A stretch of DNA of 64,000 nucleotides from Armatimonadota bacterium (lineage in GTDB: Bacteria; Armatimonadota; UBA5829; DTJY01): positions 54,916 through 118,915 of the forward strand of contig JAIMAU010000008.1 of NCBI GenBank assembly GCA_023511795.1. The letters run 5' to 3'. The notes under the pieces were generated by a model. It did no database searches. It saw only the letters and a program-made list of their open reading frames with translations, and was not told the DNA's origin. The position numbers and the translations under genes are program-made. Each line of letters begins with the position of its first letter. The first letter of the stretch is position 1. Shown in pieces: positions 9,206 through 18,246 of the stretch.

Positions 9206-10084
9206 ATGCATGACATTTTCGACACTGAGCTAATTAAGAGTACTTTCCGCTTGGCGGCACCGCTGATTCTGGCGGCGCTTGGAGGCGTTATTTCGGAGCG
9301 TTCCGGAGTTGTAAACATTGCCCTCGAAGGAATGATGCTCGCAGGCGCTTTCTTCGGAATGTTAGGCTCATACCTAACCGGCAATCCATGGGTCGGAGTG
9401 ATGATTGGAATGCTTGCCGGTGGTCTCCTTGGATTAATTCATGCTGTTCTTACCCAACGGATGAGACTGAACCATATTGTTAGCGGGGTAGCGCTGAATA
9501 TTCTCGCGCTTGGAATGACGACTTATCTGCTAAGGCGAATCTTCCAACATGCCGGTAGCTCGCCGCCAGTTAATGGGCTCCCCCAGTTTGGTGGCCAAAA
9601 CCCGCTGTTTTACTTTTCCATAGTCCTTGTTGTTGGGGTGGGTTTTCTGTTATTTCGCACCCCAGCGGGCTTATGGATTAGGGCTTCGGGCGAGAATCCC
9701 GAGGCGGCTGCGACTGTTGGAATACGCGTACGCATTGTTCGATACTTGGCAGTTACCATAAGTGGGCTTCTAGGTGGCCTTTCTGGTACTTATCTCTCTT
9801 TGGGGCAGCTGAATATGTTTGCTGAGGGAATGTCAGGAGGGCGAGGTTTTATTGCGCTTGCGGCAGTAATATTCGGAAAATGGAATCCATATGGAGCGGC
9901 AGGTGCGGCAATTTTCTTCGGGTTCTTTGATGCACTCCAAATGCGACTTCAAGGCAGAATGGTTGGTGCGATTGCGATTCCATCGGATTTTATGCTCATG
10001 CTTCCTTATATTCTAACTATTATTATCCTTACTGGATTGATAGGGAAGGCCAATGCTCCAGCAGCGTTGGGTAAGACAGAGTAA
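9206..10084 (+). CDS. ABC transporter permease, nucleoside/simple-sugar (YufQ/NupQ) type
   Basis: A 292-aa polytopic membrane protein. The motif ERSGVVNIALEGMMLAGAF is characteristic of permeases working with BmpA-type nucleoside-binding lipoproteins; GGRGFIALAAVIFGKW near the C-terminus is the matching conserved loop. Normally binding protein, duplicated ATPase and a second permease sit next to it in the order bmpA-yufO-yufP-yufQ. None of these lies immediately upstream, where a TPR protein is found, so it is an orphan here. The 10085-10214 gap behind it holds only a weak 6-bp hairpin (10198-10212). Confidence 0.85.
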   Translation: MHDIFDTELIKSTFRLAAPLILAALGGVISERSGVVNIALEGMMLAGAFFGMLGSYLTGNPWVGVMIGMLAGGLLGLIHAVLTQRMRLNHIVSGVALNILALGMTTYLLRRIFQHAGSSPPVNGLPQFGGQNPLFYFSIVLVVGVGFLLFRTPAGLWIRASGENPEAAATVGIRVRIVRYLAVTISGLLGGLSGTYLSLGQLNMFAEGMSGGRGFIALAAVIFGKWNPYGAAGAAIFFGFFDALQMRLQGRMVGAIAIPSDFMLMLPYILTIIILTGLIGKANAPAALGKTE

Positions 10085-10214
10085 ATCTCCTGCTGAAATA
10101 TAGATTTCCATTAGTAAGAGTAACTGGGCGGGGCTGTGCGTCTGATTTGCCCAAAGGGTATTCAAGATTTGTTGTTACACTGAGCGGCAAGAGTGAGGTA
10201 ACCTTTGGTTACAT

Positions 10215-11267
10215 CTAGTTAATTACTTTCTGTCCTTTGCGGTATTTTGAGATCAGCTTCCAGTAGTTAGGATCTTCATCGCCTAGCCGCCAAATTGAGA
10301 TTCCAGCAATGCGATACTTCCATGCAAGCTCGAGCTTGTGGGCAAAGCTGCTGGGGTCTTCATACCAAACTTGGTGTTTTCCGTCTTCGCTTTGATATTC
10401 AAACCAATGTGATTTTGCTTCATTGTCCCATCGAAGCAATGGTTTTTTATCGGCTATTAACTCAGCAATGCCCTTGCTTGTGTGTGCTCTTGCACGTCCA
10501 TTCTCTGGCCAATCATATCCATACCAGCCTACGCCTAGAATGATTTTGTGCCGCGGCATGGTGCTGACGGCGTAATTTAGGCACTTTTCTACCCATGGTT
10601 TCGAAGCAATCGGGCCCGGCTTGCCGCCGCTCCAGTGTTCGTCATAGCACATAAGCATTACTAAATCACAACACTTGCCAAGGAATTCATAGTCAAAAGC
10701 ACCTGACCAATAGCTGGTTGGATTGTCTTTCGTTTTTGCTGGCACATCGATGGTAACCGCAAGTCCTTTCTCATGGAAGCGATCGCAGAGCTCCTGCATG
10801 AATAGGTTAAAAGCTTGACGGTCAGCTGCATCGACGTTTTCAATGTCTATGTTGATTCCTGGACATTTCCAATCAAGCGTGATTTCGAGTAGTTGGTCCA
10901 CAACTTTTGTGCGTTTTGCGGGATCATTCAAAACTGCACTGGCAATTTCTCTGTTGAAATTGCTATTAGCAACAAGCGGTAGAATTGCAATGCCGTGCTG
11001 TTTTCCAAATGCTAGTAGCCATTTGTCTTTACTGCAAGCTATGTTGCCTTGCGTGTCCTTAATGGCAATTCGCGTGGGGCAGAGATGGGTAATGTGTTTG
11101 TAGTGCTGCCGAACGCTAGTATAGTGCTCTTTGTATTGTGGCCCTCTATGCCAGAAGTAGCCAATGACTAGGTTCCTGCTTTTGGGTTGCCTTGCCGCTC
11201 CCACCGCGAGGATAAAAACTGCGAAAAAACTTACAATCGCAATTAGATAAGTATTTGGTTTTTGCAT
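10215..11267 (-). CDS. Glycoside hydrolase family 18-like protein, membrane-anchored or secreted
   Basis: 350 aa with an N-terminal hydrophobic segment (residues 7-25) that may be an uncleaved anchor or signal peptide. The GH18 barrel signature is GINIDIEN, with the catalytic Glu at about 143 in the DxxDxDxE-like context; the last strand motif GISIWRLGDEDP matches the YaaH/SleL-like branch acting on spore or cell-wall glucosaminoglycans. No LysM domain is seen. It is the last gene of the sugar-import cluster, suggesting a role in cutting GlcNAc-containing oligomers. That link is inferred. Confidence 0.8.
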   Translation of the reverse strand: MQKPNTYLIAIVSFFAVFILAVGAARQPKSRNLVIGYFWHRGPQYKEHYTSVRQHYKHITHLCPTRIAIKDTQGNIACSKDKWLLAFGKQHGIAILPLVANSNFNREIASAVLNDPAKRTKVVDQLLEITLDWKCPGINIDIENVDAADRQAFNLFMQELCDRFHEKGLAVTIDVPAKTKDNPTSYWSGAFDYEFLGKCCDLVMLMCYDEHWSGGKPGPIASKPWVEKCLNYAVSTMPRHKIILGVGWYGYDWPENGRARAHTSKGIAELIADKKPLLRWDNEAKSHWFEYQSEDGKHQVWYEDPSSFAHKLELAWKYRIAGISIWRLGDEDPNYWKLISKYRKGQKVIN

Positions 11268-11294
11268 AGTTTGGTAATTTTGGCAACGTAAAGT

Positions 11295-11332
11295 AAGGAA
11301 TTAGGAAGGATATTTTTTCCGCCTAATTCCTT
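11295..11332 (-). terminator. Intercistronic hairpin between permease and GH18 genes
   Basis: AAGGAATTAGG (11295-11305) pairs perfectly with CCTAATTCCTT (11322-11332) around a 16-nt loop. Read on the minus strand it lies between the MalG-type gene and the GH18 gene and could attenuate GH18 or protect upstream mRNA. On the plus strand a T-run follows it. Confidence 0.4.
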
Positions 11333-11337
11333 TTTAT

Positions 11338-12234
11338 TTATCCTTTAACACCCGAGATTACTACTCCTTGAATGAAGTGCTTCTGAGCAGCAAAGAAGAG
11401 TACTAGGAGGGGCAGCATAACAACAGTCGCCGCCGCCATTAGCAAGTTCCAATCGGTTGCATGTTCTCCTTGGAATGCCCAAAGAGCAAGCGCAAGAGTA
11501 CGCTTGGTTGGATCACCAAGATAAATCAAAGGGCCCAGGAAATCGTTCCAATGAGCCATGAATGAGAAGATTGCGACTGTTGCAAGCGCAGGCTTTGCCT
11601 GAGGCAAGATTACCTTTGTGAAAACGCCGAAAGTTCCTGCGCCGTCGATTTTTGCGGCTTCATCCATCTCGATTGGTATCGTCATGTAGTATTGTCGAAG
11701 TAGAAATATGGCAAATACTCCGCCGCCAAAGAATGCGGGCACCGTCAGTGGGTAGAAGGTATCATACCAGCCAAGGCTGGTGAAAATCTTAAATACCGGT
11801 ATTAGGGTTACTTGGGGTGGCAGCATTATCGTTGAAAGCAAAACTACGAATAAGAAGTCTCTTCCAGGGAAGCGCATTCGAGCAAATCCATAGGCAACAA
11901 GGGAGGCTGACATCAACTGCCCTGCCATTGCTGTGAAAGTAATTATGCAAGTATTTTTCAAACATCCGAAGAAATTCATATACTTGAGCGCCTCAGGATA
12001 GTTCGACCACTTGATAGGATTTGGAATCCATTGTGGTGGTATGTCGAACACGTGGCTGCTATCTTTGAGTGCGCTGGATACCAGCCAATAAAAAGGAATC
12101 ATGATAAGAAACGACCCGACAATAAGTAAAAAATAGGTAATCGTATTTGCTATGAGCTTTTGGGTGCTTTTTGCAATTATTTTGTCGCTTCTCTTTTTTG
12201 ATTTTTGCATTTGAGTTTTTGATTGCATGCTCAT
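11338..12234 (-). CDS. Carbohydrate ABC transporter permease, MalG/LacG type
   Basis: 298 aa with about six membrane segments and the cytoplasmic EAA loop EMDEAAKIDGAGTFGVFTKV followed by ILPQAKPAL, the site that docks the ATPase. The N-terminus is basic. It pairs with the MalF-type permease encoded just upstream (16-bp gap) and with the three solute-binding lipoproteins. No ATPase gene lies in the cluster, so a shared MsmK/MalK-like ATPase encoded elsewhere is expected. GGAG lies nine bases before the ATG. Confidence 0.93.
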   Translation of the reverse strand: MSMQSKTQMQKSKKRSDKIIAKSTQKLIANTITYFLLIVGSFLIMIPFYWLVSSALKDSSHVFDIPPQWIPNPIKWSNYPEALKYMNFFGCLKNTCIITFTAMAGQLMSASLVAYGFARMRFPGRDFLFVVLLSTIMLPPQVTLIPVFKIFTSLGWYDTFYPLTVPAFFGGGVFAIFLLRQYYMTIPIEMDEAAKIDGAGTFGVFTKVILPQAKPALATVAIFSFMAHWNDFLGPLIYLGDPTKRTLALALWAFQGEHATDWNLLMAAATVVMLPLLVLFFAAQKHFIQGVVISGVKG

Positions 12235-12250
12235 AGTAATTTCTCCGTTT

Positions 12251-13408
12251 CTATCGTCGGCCTCTTACATCTGCCTCGTAGTACACCCAGCGAGCTGAGG
12301 ATTTGAAAACTAAGAGTGTGCAGAAGAGTATCAGCACAAACAAAATCCAAGCCATCGCTGCGGCATAGCCCATTTGGAAATACTGAAATGCTTTTTGGTA
12401 TAGGTAAAGCAGGTAAAACAACGTGGCATATGCCGGGCCACCGGCTGTCATAATGAACGATGATGTAAATACTTGGAAGCTTCCAATAACTCCCATAACT
12501 AAATTGAAAAATATTGTGGGTGATATCATCGGAATAGTAATCTTGCGGAATTTTTGCCACCAATTAGCGCCGTCAATCTCGGCTGCCTCGTAAAGTTGAG
12601 TGGGGATGCTTTGGAGTCCTGCTAGATATATTATCATTCCTCCACCAATCCCCCACAAACTCATGATGATAAACGATGGAAGGGCTAAGGCTGGGTCAGC
12701 AATCCATCCAGGTGGTTCTTTCCCAGGTCCTACGCTTATTAAGCCGAGTTTCAGTAGGAAGCTGTTGAGGATACCATACTGTGGGTTGAATATCCACCGC
12801 CAGAGCATTGCTGTTGCTACTCCAGGTAGGATTGCTGGAATGTAGAAGATGGTTCTAAACCATGTCATGCCTTTGACATTTTGGTTGAGGAGTATCGCCA
12901 CAAGGAGCGAACCCATCAGGCCAAGTGGTAGGGCAAATGCAGCGTAGGTTACCGTTACCTTTAGAGCTTTCACGAACCTAAAGTCATGGAATAATGCCTG
13001 TTCAAAGTTCGCAAGCCCGACGTATTTCGGTGGGTTTATAATATCCCAATCGCACATGCTGATGTAAATCGAGAAAATCATGGGGCCCAAAGTAAAGGCG
13101 GTGAATCCGATAAGCCAGGGAAGTATACACAAAAACCCTTCCGCGGCCTCTTTTCTTGCCATTAGCGTCATTTTGCGTGTTGCAAAAATAAATACCAGCC
13201 GTCCGATTAGGAGGAGTGTGAAAATCGCCCACAGCATGAGCAGCTTGAAAACAAGCTCGCCGGCAAGCGTTTCCATTCCTCGTATCTCTTGCCACAAAAG
13301 AGGCGGCGCTATTGCAAAGTCGAATATATAAACGACCCACCAAAGCAAACGTTTGATGGTGTTCCACGCGTCTATTTTGCTGTGTTGTTCAGCACGTTTA
13401 TTCTTCAT
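12251..13408 (-). CDS. Carbohydrate ABC transporter permease, MalF/UgpA type
   Basis: 385 aa. The N-terminal 90 residues add two extra hydrophobic helices before the core (EGFLCILPWLIGFTAFTLGP). The EAA loop reads QLYEAAEIDGANWWQKFRKI, followed by TIPMISP. The protein forms the membrane channel with the MalG-type partner encoded downstream. The ATG at 13408 has GAGGAG seven bases upstream. A 100-bp gap separates it from the last binding-protein gene. Confidence 0.93.
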   Translation of the reverse strand: MKNKRAEQHSKIDAWNTIKRLLWWVVYIFDFAIAPPLLWQEIRGMETLAGELVFKLLMLWAIFTLLLIGRLVFIFATRKMTLMARKEAAEGFLCILPWLIGFTAFTLGPMIFSIYISMCDWDIINPPKYVGLANFEQALFHDFRFVKALKVTVTYAAFALPLGLMGSLLVAILLNQNVKGMTWFRTIFYIPAILPGVATAMLWRWIFNPQYGILNSFLLKLGLISVGPGKEPPGWIADPALALPSFIIMSLWGIGGGMIIYLAGLQSIPTQLYEAAEIDGANWWQKFRKITIPMISPTIFFNLVMGVIGSFQVFTSSFIMTAGGPAYATLFYLLYLYQKAFQYFQMGYAAAMAWILFVLILFCTLLVFKSSARWVYYEADVRGRR

Positions 13409-13508
13409 TTGTTGCTCCTCTTAGAAAATTCTTCTTTGTAGATAGTGCTGGCTTTTGAATAAAAACCTTTGAGAATCCCTTTTGCCTGCCGTTCATTAGC
13501 AGCAAGAA

Positions 13509-14795
13509 TTAGTCGTTTTCATACTTTAGCAAATCGTTAATATGCGGTGTAATATTTAGACATGCCTCTTTGGCAGTTTTCTTTCCTAAAATTGCCCATG
13601 TAATTTCATTTGCAATAAGGTCATTCATTTCGCGAGAGCAGGGAACGCTTGGAAGTGGGTGTCCATAACTGATAGCTTCAATAAACACTCTCTTATTCTT
13701 CGGCTTGTCTTTTAGATATAAATATGCGCCAGATTCTGCAACGGAACGGCGGCTTGGGATGATATGCTTTGTTTGTGCGAAGTGTCGTTGCATAGTCGGC
13801 GATACCATGAACTTGACAAGTTCCCAAGCTTCTTTTTTATGTTTGGAGCGCTTGAGAATCCCAAAGGCACCTCCGCCAATAAAGGACGCCCGTACCTTGC
13901 CTTTTGGAAGTGGTGCTACGTCCCAGTCAAAAGTTTTGATTTCCTTTTGGAAAACCAGTGGTGAAGCCCAGCTTCCGCTAACGAACATGCCTATTCTGCC
14001 GTTAGTGAAGAGCTTTTGCGCGCCGACGTCGGCAGTATCTGATGGCAGTGGCGCGACATGATGCTTCTGCCGCAAATCTGCCATCCACTGGATTGCTTCA
14101 TATGCCTCGGGTTGGTCTAAAGTACATCTTGTCTTTTCTTTGTTTAATATGTCGCCGCCATTTTGCCATACGTATGCTTGCCATGTTGAGTCGGGGTTGC
14201 AGCCCCATTGATCGAGGCGACCATCACCGTTTAGATCTTTTGTTAACTTGCGCGCGGCTTCAAGGTAGGTATTCCAATCCCAGGTTTCGTCTGGGAAGGG
14301 CACGCCGTACTTTCTGAACATATCTTTGTTGTAATACATTGCGTAAATGTCAATGTCGCCTGGAAGAGCATAGATATGTCCTTTGTATGTTCCCCATCCC
14401 TTTACGGCAGGTTGGTAGAAATCGCTGAGGTCAAATGTGGGGTCATTGGCTATGTATTCATCCAATGGCTCAAGAAGACCTTTTGCCGCACAAGGCACAA
14501 ACCAGTTCGAGCTAATTCGGCTTACATCTGGTGGTCGGCCGCCTGCGGTGGAGATAAGGAGTTTGTCGAAAACCCTTATCCAAGGGATAATCTCAAGTTT
14601 GACACGTATTTTGGGATGTTCTTTGTAGAATTCTTTTAGCGCCATGTTGTAGAAGGCAACGTCTTCTTGGGTGCCCCACATAGTTAGCCTAAGTTCGACT
14701 ATGTCGGATTGCGGCTTCTGTGAGCACCCGGCACAAAGAAGACCCAAAACTATGCCGATTGTGATTAGCGTGCAAAAAAAGCTTCTAGTCATCAT
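13509..14795 (-). CDS. Extracellular sugar-binding lipoprotein (SBP family 1), third of three
   Basis: Periplasmic or surface binding protein of an ABC importer. The ATG at 14795 gives a clean lipoprotein signal (MMTRSF..., lipobox LCAGC). A GTG at 14843, four bases after the preceding stop and behind a distant GGGAGGAGG, is the alternative. Core motifs shared with its two neighbours: PPDVSRI, YALPGDIDIYAMYYN, YPDETWDW-like PDETWDWN, and a calcium-loop-like KDLNGDGRLDQWG. Ligand unknown; the partners are the permeases at 11338-13408. Confidence 0.9.
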   Translation of the reverse strand: MMTRSFFCTLITIGIVLGLLCAGCSQKPQSDIVELRLTMWGTQEDVAFYNMALKEFYKEHPKIRVKLEIIPWIRVFDKLLISTAGGRPPDVSRISSNWFVPCAAKGLLEPLDEYIANDPTFDLSDFYQPAVKGWGTYKGHIYALPGDIDIYAMYYNKDMFRKYGVPFPDETWDWNTYLEAARKLTKDLNGDGRLDQWGCNPDSTWQAYVWQNGGDILNKEKTRCTLDQPEAYEAIQWMADLRQKHHVAPLPSDTADVGAQKLFTNGRIGMFVSGSWASPLVFQKEIKTFDWDVAPLPKGKVRASFIGGGAFGILKRSKHKKEAWELVKFMVSPTMQRHFAQTKHIIPSRRSVAESGAYLYLKDKPKNKRVFIEAISYGHPLPSVPCSREMNDLIANEITWAILGKKTAKEACLNITPHINDLLKYEND

Positions 14796-14847
14796 AGTTT
14801 CATCAGATCCAGCATTACTATTCGACGCGGTCAAAGCCCTCACCTTC

Positions 14848-16140
14848 TTAGTTATGCCTCCTCCCGCTGTATTTTAGTAAATCGTTTACATAGGGCGTTA
14901 CTTTGAGGCAAGCTTCTCGGGCGCTCTTTTTCCCTAGGACCGCTAAAACAATTTCGTTATTAATGATGTCATTCATTTCACGTGAGCACTCGACGTTTGG
15001 AATAACGCGTCCATATTTGATTGCATCGATGAATGCCTGTTTGTTTTTTGGTTTATCTTTAAAATATAAATAGGCACCTGATTCGGCTACTGAACGCCTA
15101 CTTGGGATTATATGCTGGGTGCGTGCAAAGTGAGCTTGTATTTCAGGTCCCGTCATGAATTTGACAAGTTCCCATGCTTCCTTCTTATGCTTGGAGAGCT
15201 TAAGAACACCAAAAGAGGCACCGCCCATAAAAGCAGCCCGCTTTTTCCCCTTTGGAATTGGAGCAACATCATAGTCGAATGTCTTAATTTCCTTGTGGAA
15301 CACAAGTGCCGCTGCCCAGCTTCCTGTGATATACATGCCTACCATGCCATTTGTGAACATCTTTTGAGGACCTATGTCAGCCATGTCGGTTACTCCTGGC
15401 GCGACGCGGTATTTGCATCGTAGGTCGGAGGCAAATTGAATCGCTTCGTATGCTTCTGGTTGGTCAAGAAGGCACTTTTTTCCGTCTTTGCTAATGATTT
15501 CGCCGCCGTTCTGCCATACGTAGTCTTGCCACCAGGGATCGGGTATGCAACCCCACTGGTCTATCCGCCCATCGCCATTGAGGTCTTTGGTTAGCTTCCG
15601 TGCGACTTCTAAGTATTTGTTCCAGTCCCAAGTTTCGTCTGGATATGGGATGCCATATTTATCGAACATTGTTTTGTTGTAGAACATTGCGTATATATCT
15701 ACGTCCCCTGGAAGGCCATAAACTTTGCCATCATACATACCCCATCCTTCGAGCGCTGGTCCGTAGAAATCCTCGAGGTCAAACTCAGGGTCGTTTGCTA
15801 TATAAGGGTCTAAACATTCAAGTAAACCTTTTGCAGCACATGGAGTGAAGTAGGTGGAGTCAATGCGGCTGACATCTGGAGGCCGGCCCCCGGCAGTGGA
15901 GATAAGAAGCTTATCGAAAACCCGGCTCCAGGGAATCAACTCGATTTGCACGCGAATGTTTGGGTGTTTCTTATAGAAGCTTTCAAGGGCTTTATGATAA
16001 TAGCTTAGCTCCTCTTGCTTGCCCCACATACTCATGCGGAGCTCAACGATTTTTGGGTTTTCCTTTGGTTTTGAACAGCCCGAGAGAAGCAAGACTGTAA
16101 TTATAGGAAAAATGGTTACAGCGGAAATACGCACTGTCAT
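14848..16140 (-). CDS. Extracellular sugar-binding lipoprotein (SBP family 1), second of three
   Basis: 430 aa, lipobox LLSGC after a short signal peptide. Closely similar over its whole length to the genes on both sides, including STAGGRPPDVSRID, YGLPGDVDIYAMFYN, KDLNGDGRIDQWG and EAWELVKFM. It starts four bases after the stop of the first paralogue, so the three are co-transcribed. The copies are clearly diverged rather than identical, which suggests related but different ligands served by one permease pair. Confidence 0.92.
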   Translation of the reverse strand: MTVRISAVTIFPIITVLLLSGCSKPKENPKIVELRMSMWGKQEELSYYHKALESFYKKHPNIRVQIELIPWSRVFDKLLISTAGGRPPDVSRIDSTYFTPCAAKGLLECLDPYIANDPEFDLEDFYGPALEGWGMYDGKVYGLPGDVDIYAMFYNKTMFDKYGIPYPDETWDWNKYLEVARKLTKDLNGDGRIDQWGCIPDPWWQDYVWQNGGEIISKDGKKCLLDQPEAYEAIQFASDLRCKYRVAPGVTDMADIGPQKMFTNGMVGMYITGSWAAALVFHKEIKTFDYDVAPIPKGKKRAAFMGGASFGVLKLSKHKKEAWELVKFMTGPEIQAHFARTQHIIPSRRSVAESGAYLYFKDKPKNKQAFIDAIKYGRVIPNVECSREMNDIINNEIVLAVLGKKSAREACLKVTPYVNDLLKYSGRRHN

Positions 16141-16144
16141 AATC

Positions 16145-17524
16145 TCAACGTGTATCTGATTGCCTGCGGATTAGTTTGAATTCTCTCGTCTGAACCGGCT
16201 CCTCATATTTTAAGAAGTCGTTAATTTTTTTAGCGAGTTCTGGACAAACTTTTCTTGGGTCTTTCTTTCCGGAAATTACCCAATAAAGTTCATTGTCGAT
16301 GATATAGTTCATTTCCCTGCTTGATGGTAGGGAGGGTAGGGTGTGTCCGTAAGCGATTGCATCCAAGAAAACCTTTCTATGTTTTGGGGGACCTGGGAGA
16401 TGTAAGAATGCATTAGATTCGGCAACAGAGATGCGACTGGGAACGACCTGCTCCTTTATGGCTCGTTCGCGGAGAGCTTCTTTCCTTACCATGAATTTTA
16501 CTAATTCCCAAGCCTCTTTTTTGTGTTTCGAACCCCGAAGTATTGCATAGGAAGCTCCACCAAAGAACGTCGCTCTGCGTTTTCCTTTAGGAACTGGTGC
16601 AACATCGTACTCGAAGTTCTTGATTTCCTTTTCGAAGTAGAGAGGCACCGCCCAACTTCCGCTGAAATACATTCCGACACGGCCATTTGTGAACAAATTT
16701 TTTGTGCCGATGTCGGCAATATCGGTTGGCATCGGCGCTACATGATATTTATCTCGCAAGTCTGCCATAAACTGCAGTGCTTCTATCGCTTCAGGAGTGT
16801 CCAAAAGGCATTTTTTTCCTCTCTTGTCTATGATATCCCCACCGTTTTGCCATACGTATGTCTGCCACATATTTTGGGTTGTACCCCATTGGTCAATGCG
16901 GCCGTCGCCGTCCAAATCTTTGGTTAGCTTCTTTGCCGCCCAGACGTACTTCTTCCAGTCCCACGTTTCGTCTGGATATGGCACGCCGTATTTGTCGAAC
17001 ATTGTTTTATTGTAATACATCGCATATATATCTATGCCGGCTGGGATTGCATATAACTTGCCGTTGTACTGGCCCCAGCCATTGATGGCAGCGGGGTAGA
17101 AATCTTCTAGGTCGAACTCTTTGTCATTCGCCACATATGGCCCAAGGTCTTCGAGCAGACCTTTGGCAGCGCAAGGCACGAACCATACGGAACTGATAAT
17201 TGAGGCATCAGGTGGATTGCCGCCAGCTGTTGAAATCAAAAGTTTATCAAACGTTCGTTCCCATGGGGTAAATTCAAGTCGCACGCGAATGTTGGGATGT
17301 TTTTTGTAAAATGTTTTGAGCTTCTCATTCCATGCTTTTTCGTCAGCTGCTGTGCCCCATACCACCATGCGAAGCATTACTGTATTGGGCTTTGTTTGTT
17401 TCTTACCACTACAGCCGCCAACGATGCATAGCATTAAGAAAAGAAGTATGAGGATAATTTTTTGATTGTTTTGAATTGCAAAATGCCAGAGATATTTTTG
17501 TGTTTTGCAAACCTTTTGGCTCAT
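16145..17524 (-). CDS. Extracellular sugar-binding lipoprotein (SBP family 1), first of three
   Basis: 459 aa; longer N-terminus before the lipobox (IVGGC) and a basic C-terminal tail missing from its paralogues. It shares STAGGNPPDASII, IPAGIDIYAMYYN, KDLDGDGRIDQWG and EAWELVKFM with them. Its ligand-pocket segments differ most from the other two (for example PAGID instead of PGDID). It follows the LmbE deacetylase gene by 17 bp, tying binding protein and deacetylase into one transcript. Confidence 0.92.
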   Translation of the reverse strand: MSQKVCKTQKYLWHFAIQNNQKIILILLFLMLCIVGGCSGKKQTKPNTVMLRMVVWGTAADEKAWNEKLKTFYKKHPNIRVRLEFTPWERTFDKLLISTAGGNPPDASIISSVWFVPCAAKGLLEDLGPYVANDKEFDLEDFYPAAINGWGQYNGKLYAIPAGIDIYAMYYNKTMFDKYGVPYPDETWDWKKYVWAAKKLTKDLDGDGRIDQWGTTQNMWQTYVWQNGGDIIDKRGKKCLLDTPEAIEALQFMADLRDKYHVAPMPTDIADIGTKNLFTNGRVGMYFSGSWAVPLYFEKEIKNFEYDVAPVPKGKRRATFFGGASYAILRGSKHKKEAWELVKFMVRKEALRERAIKEQVVPSRISVAESNAFLHLPGPPKHRKVFLDAIAYGHTLPSLPSSREMNYIIDNELYWVISGKKDPRKVCPELAKKINDFLKYEEPVQTREFKLIRRQSDTR

Positions 17525-17541
17525 AGTTGGCTAGTAGCTTA

Positions 17542-18246
17542 CTAGAAGAATGATTGAACCTTCTTTCGGTGTGCGCTCCTTGGGAGCATAAACGCCGTTG
17601 CAAATTCAAACCCGACTTCGGCGCCGCGGACGCGTGCAAGGGATTTATAGTAATCAACATATGGGAACTTTGCTACCTCTCCTCTGAAAAGCGCATATTT
17701 CGTAACCATATCTTCCCAGAGCTTTAAATCTTCCTTTGTAATCTCAAGGTATAGCTCTGGTACAAAGTCCTCGCGGTCTTCCCAATTTTCCGCGTAGTAG
17801 AGTGTTCCTGCCCAGTGCGCTGGGTCTTTTCGTTTGAAGCCTTCAATGCCCGCATAAAATTGGGCGTCTGGCACATTTAGAGCAGTGTTTATGTGGTCTT
17901 TGTGAATGCTTTTCATCCAATGAGTGAGGATAATGCTAGGCTTGCAGGCTCGAATGACGTCGCAAATAGCGAACTTCACCTCGTCATTGACCGGTAGTTC
18001 ACCGTCGAGGTAGGGCAGGAAATATACTTTTGCACCAATAGTCTTTGCGGCGTATTCTGCCTCGGTTTTTTTGAGTTCGGCATATCGTTCGGGGGGCATT
18101 TCCTTGTGCCCTTTCTCGCCAAGTGTCATATGGAGCATTGCAACTTTTTTACCTTGATTCACATGGTGGCACAAAGCCATTCCGCACGAAATTTCTGCGT
18201 CACCAGCATGAGCGCCTATGGCGAGTATGTCAACTTTGTCTGCCAT
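17542..18246 (-). CDS. LmbE/PIG-L family deacetylase with altered metal/catalytic motif
   Basis: 234 aa. The family removes acetyl groups from GlcNAc-containing small molecules (MshB, BshB, PIG-L). The usual AHPDDxE motif reads AHAGDAE: His13 and Asp16 (zinc ligands) are kept, but position 15, the Asp that acts as general base in MshB, is Gly. The second metal motif, HKDH (115-118), is intact. Activity may therefore depend on another base or be altered. It overlaps the tandem-GNAT gene by TAATG and precedes the three binding-protein genes, suggesting work on an imported or exported amino sugar. Confidence 0.85.
   Translation of the reverse strand: MADKVDILAIGAHAGDAEISCGMALCHHVNQGKKVAMLHMTLGEKGHKEMPPERYAELKKTEAEYAAKTIGAKVYFLPYLDGELPVNDEVKFAICDVIRACKPSIILTHWMKSIHKDHINTALNVPDAQFYAGIEGFKRKDPAHWAGTLYYAENWEDREDFVPELYLEITKEDLKLWEDMVTKYALFRGEVAKFPYVDYYKSLARVRGAEVGFEFATAFMLPRSAHRKKVQSFF

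Noticed and set aside
12231..13367. Extra reading frames inside the permease genes
   Set aside because: They are out-of-frame shadows of the MalF-type gene with no domain or ribosome site.
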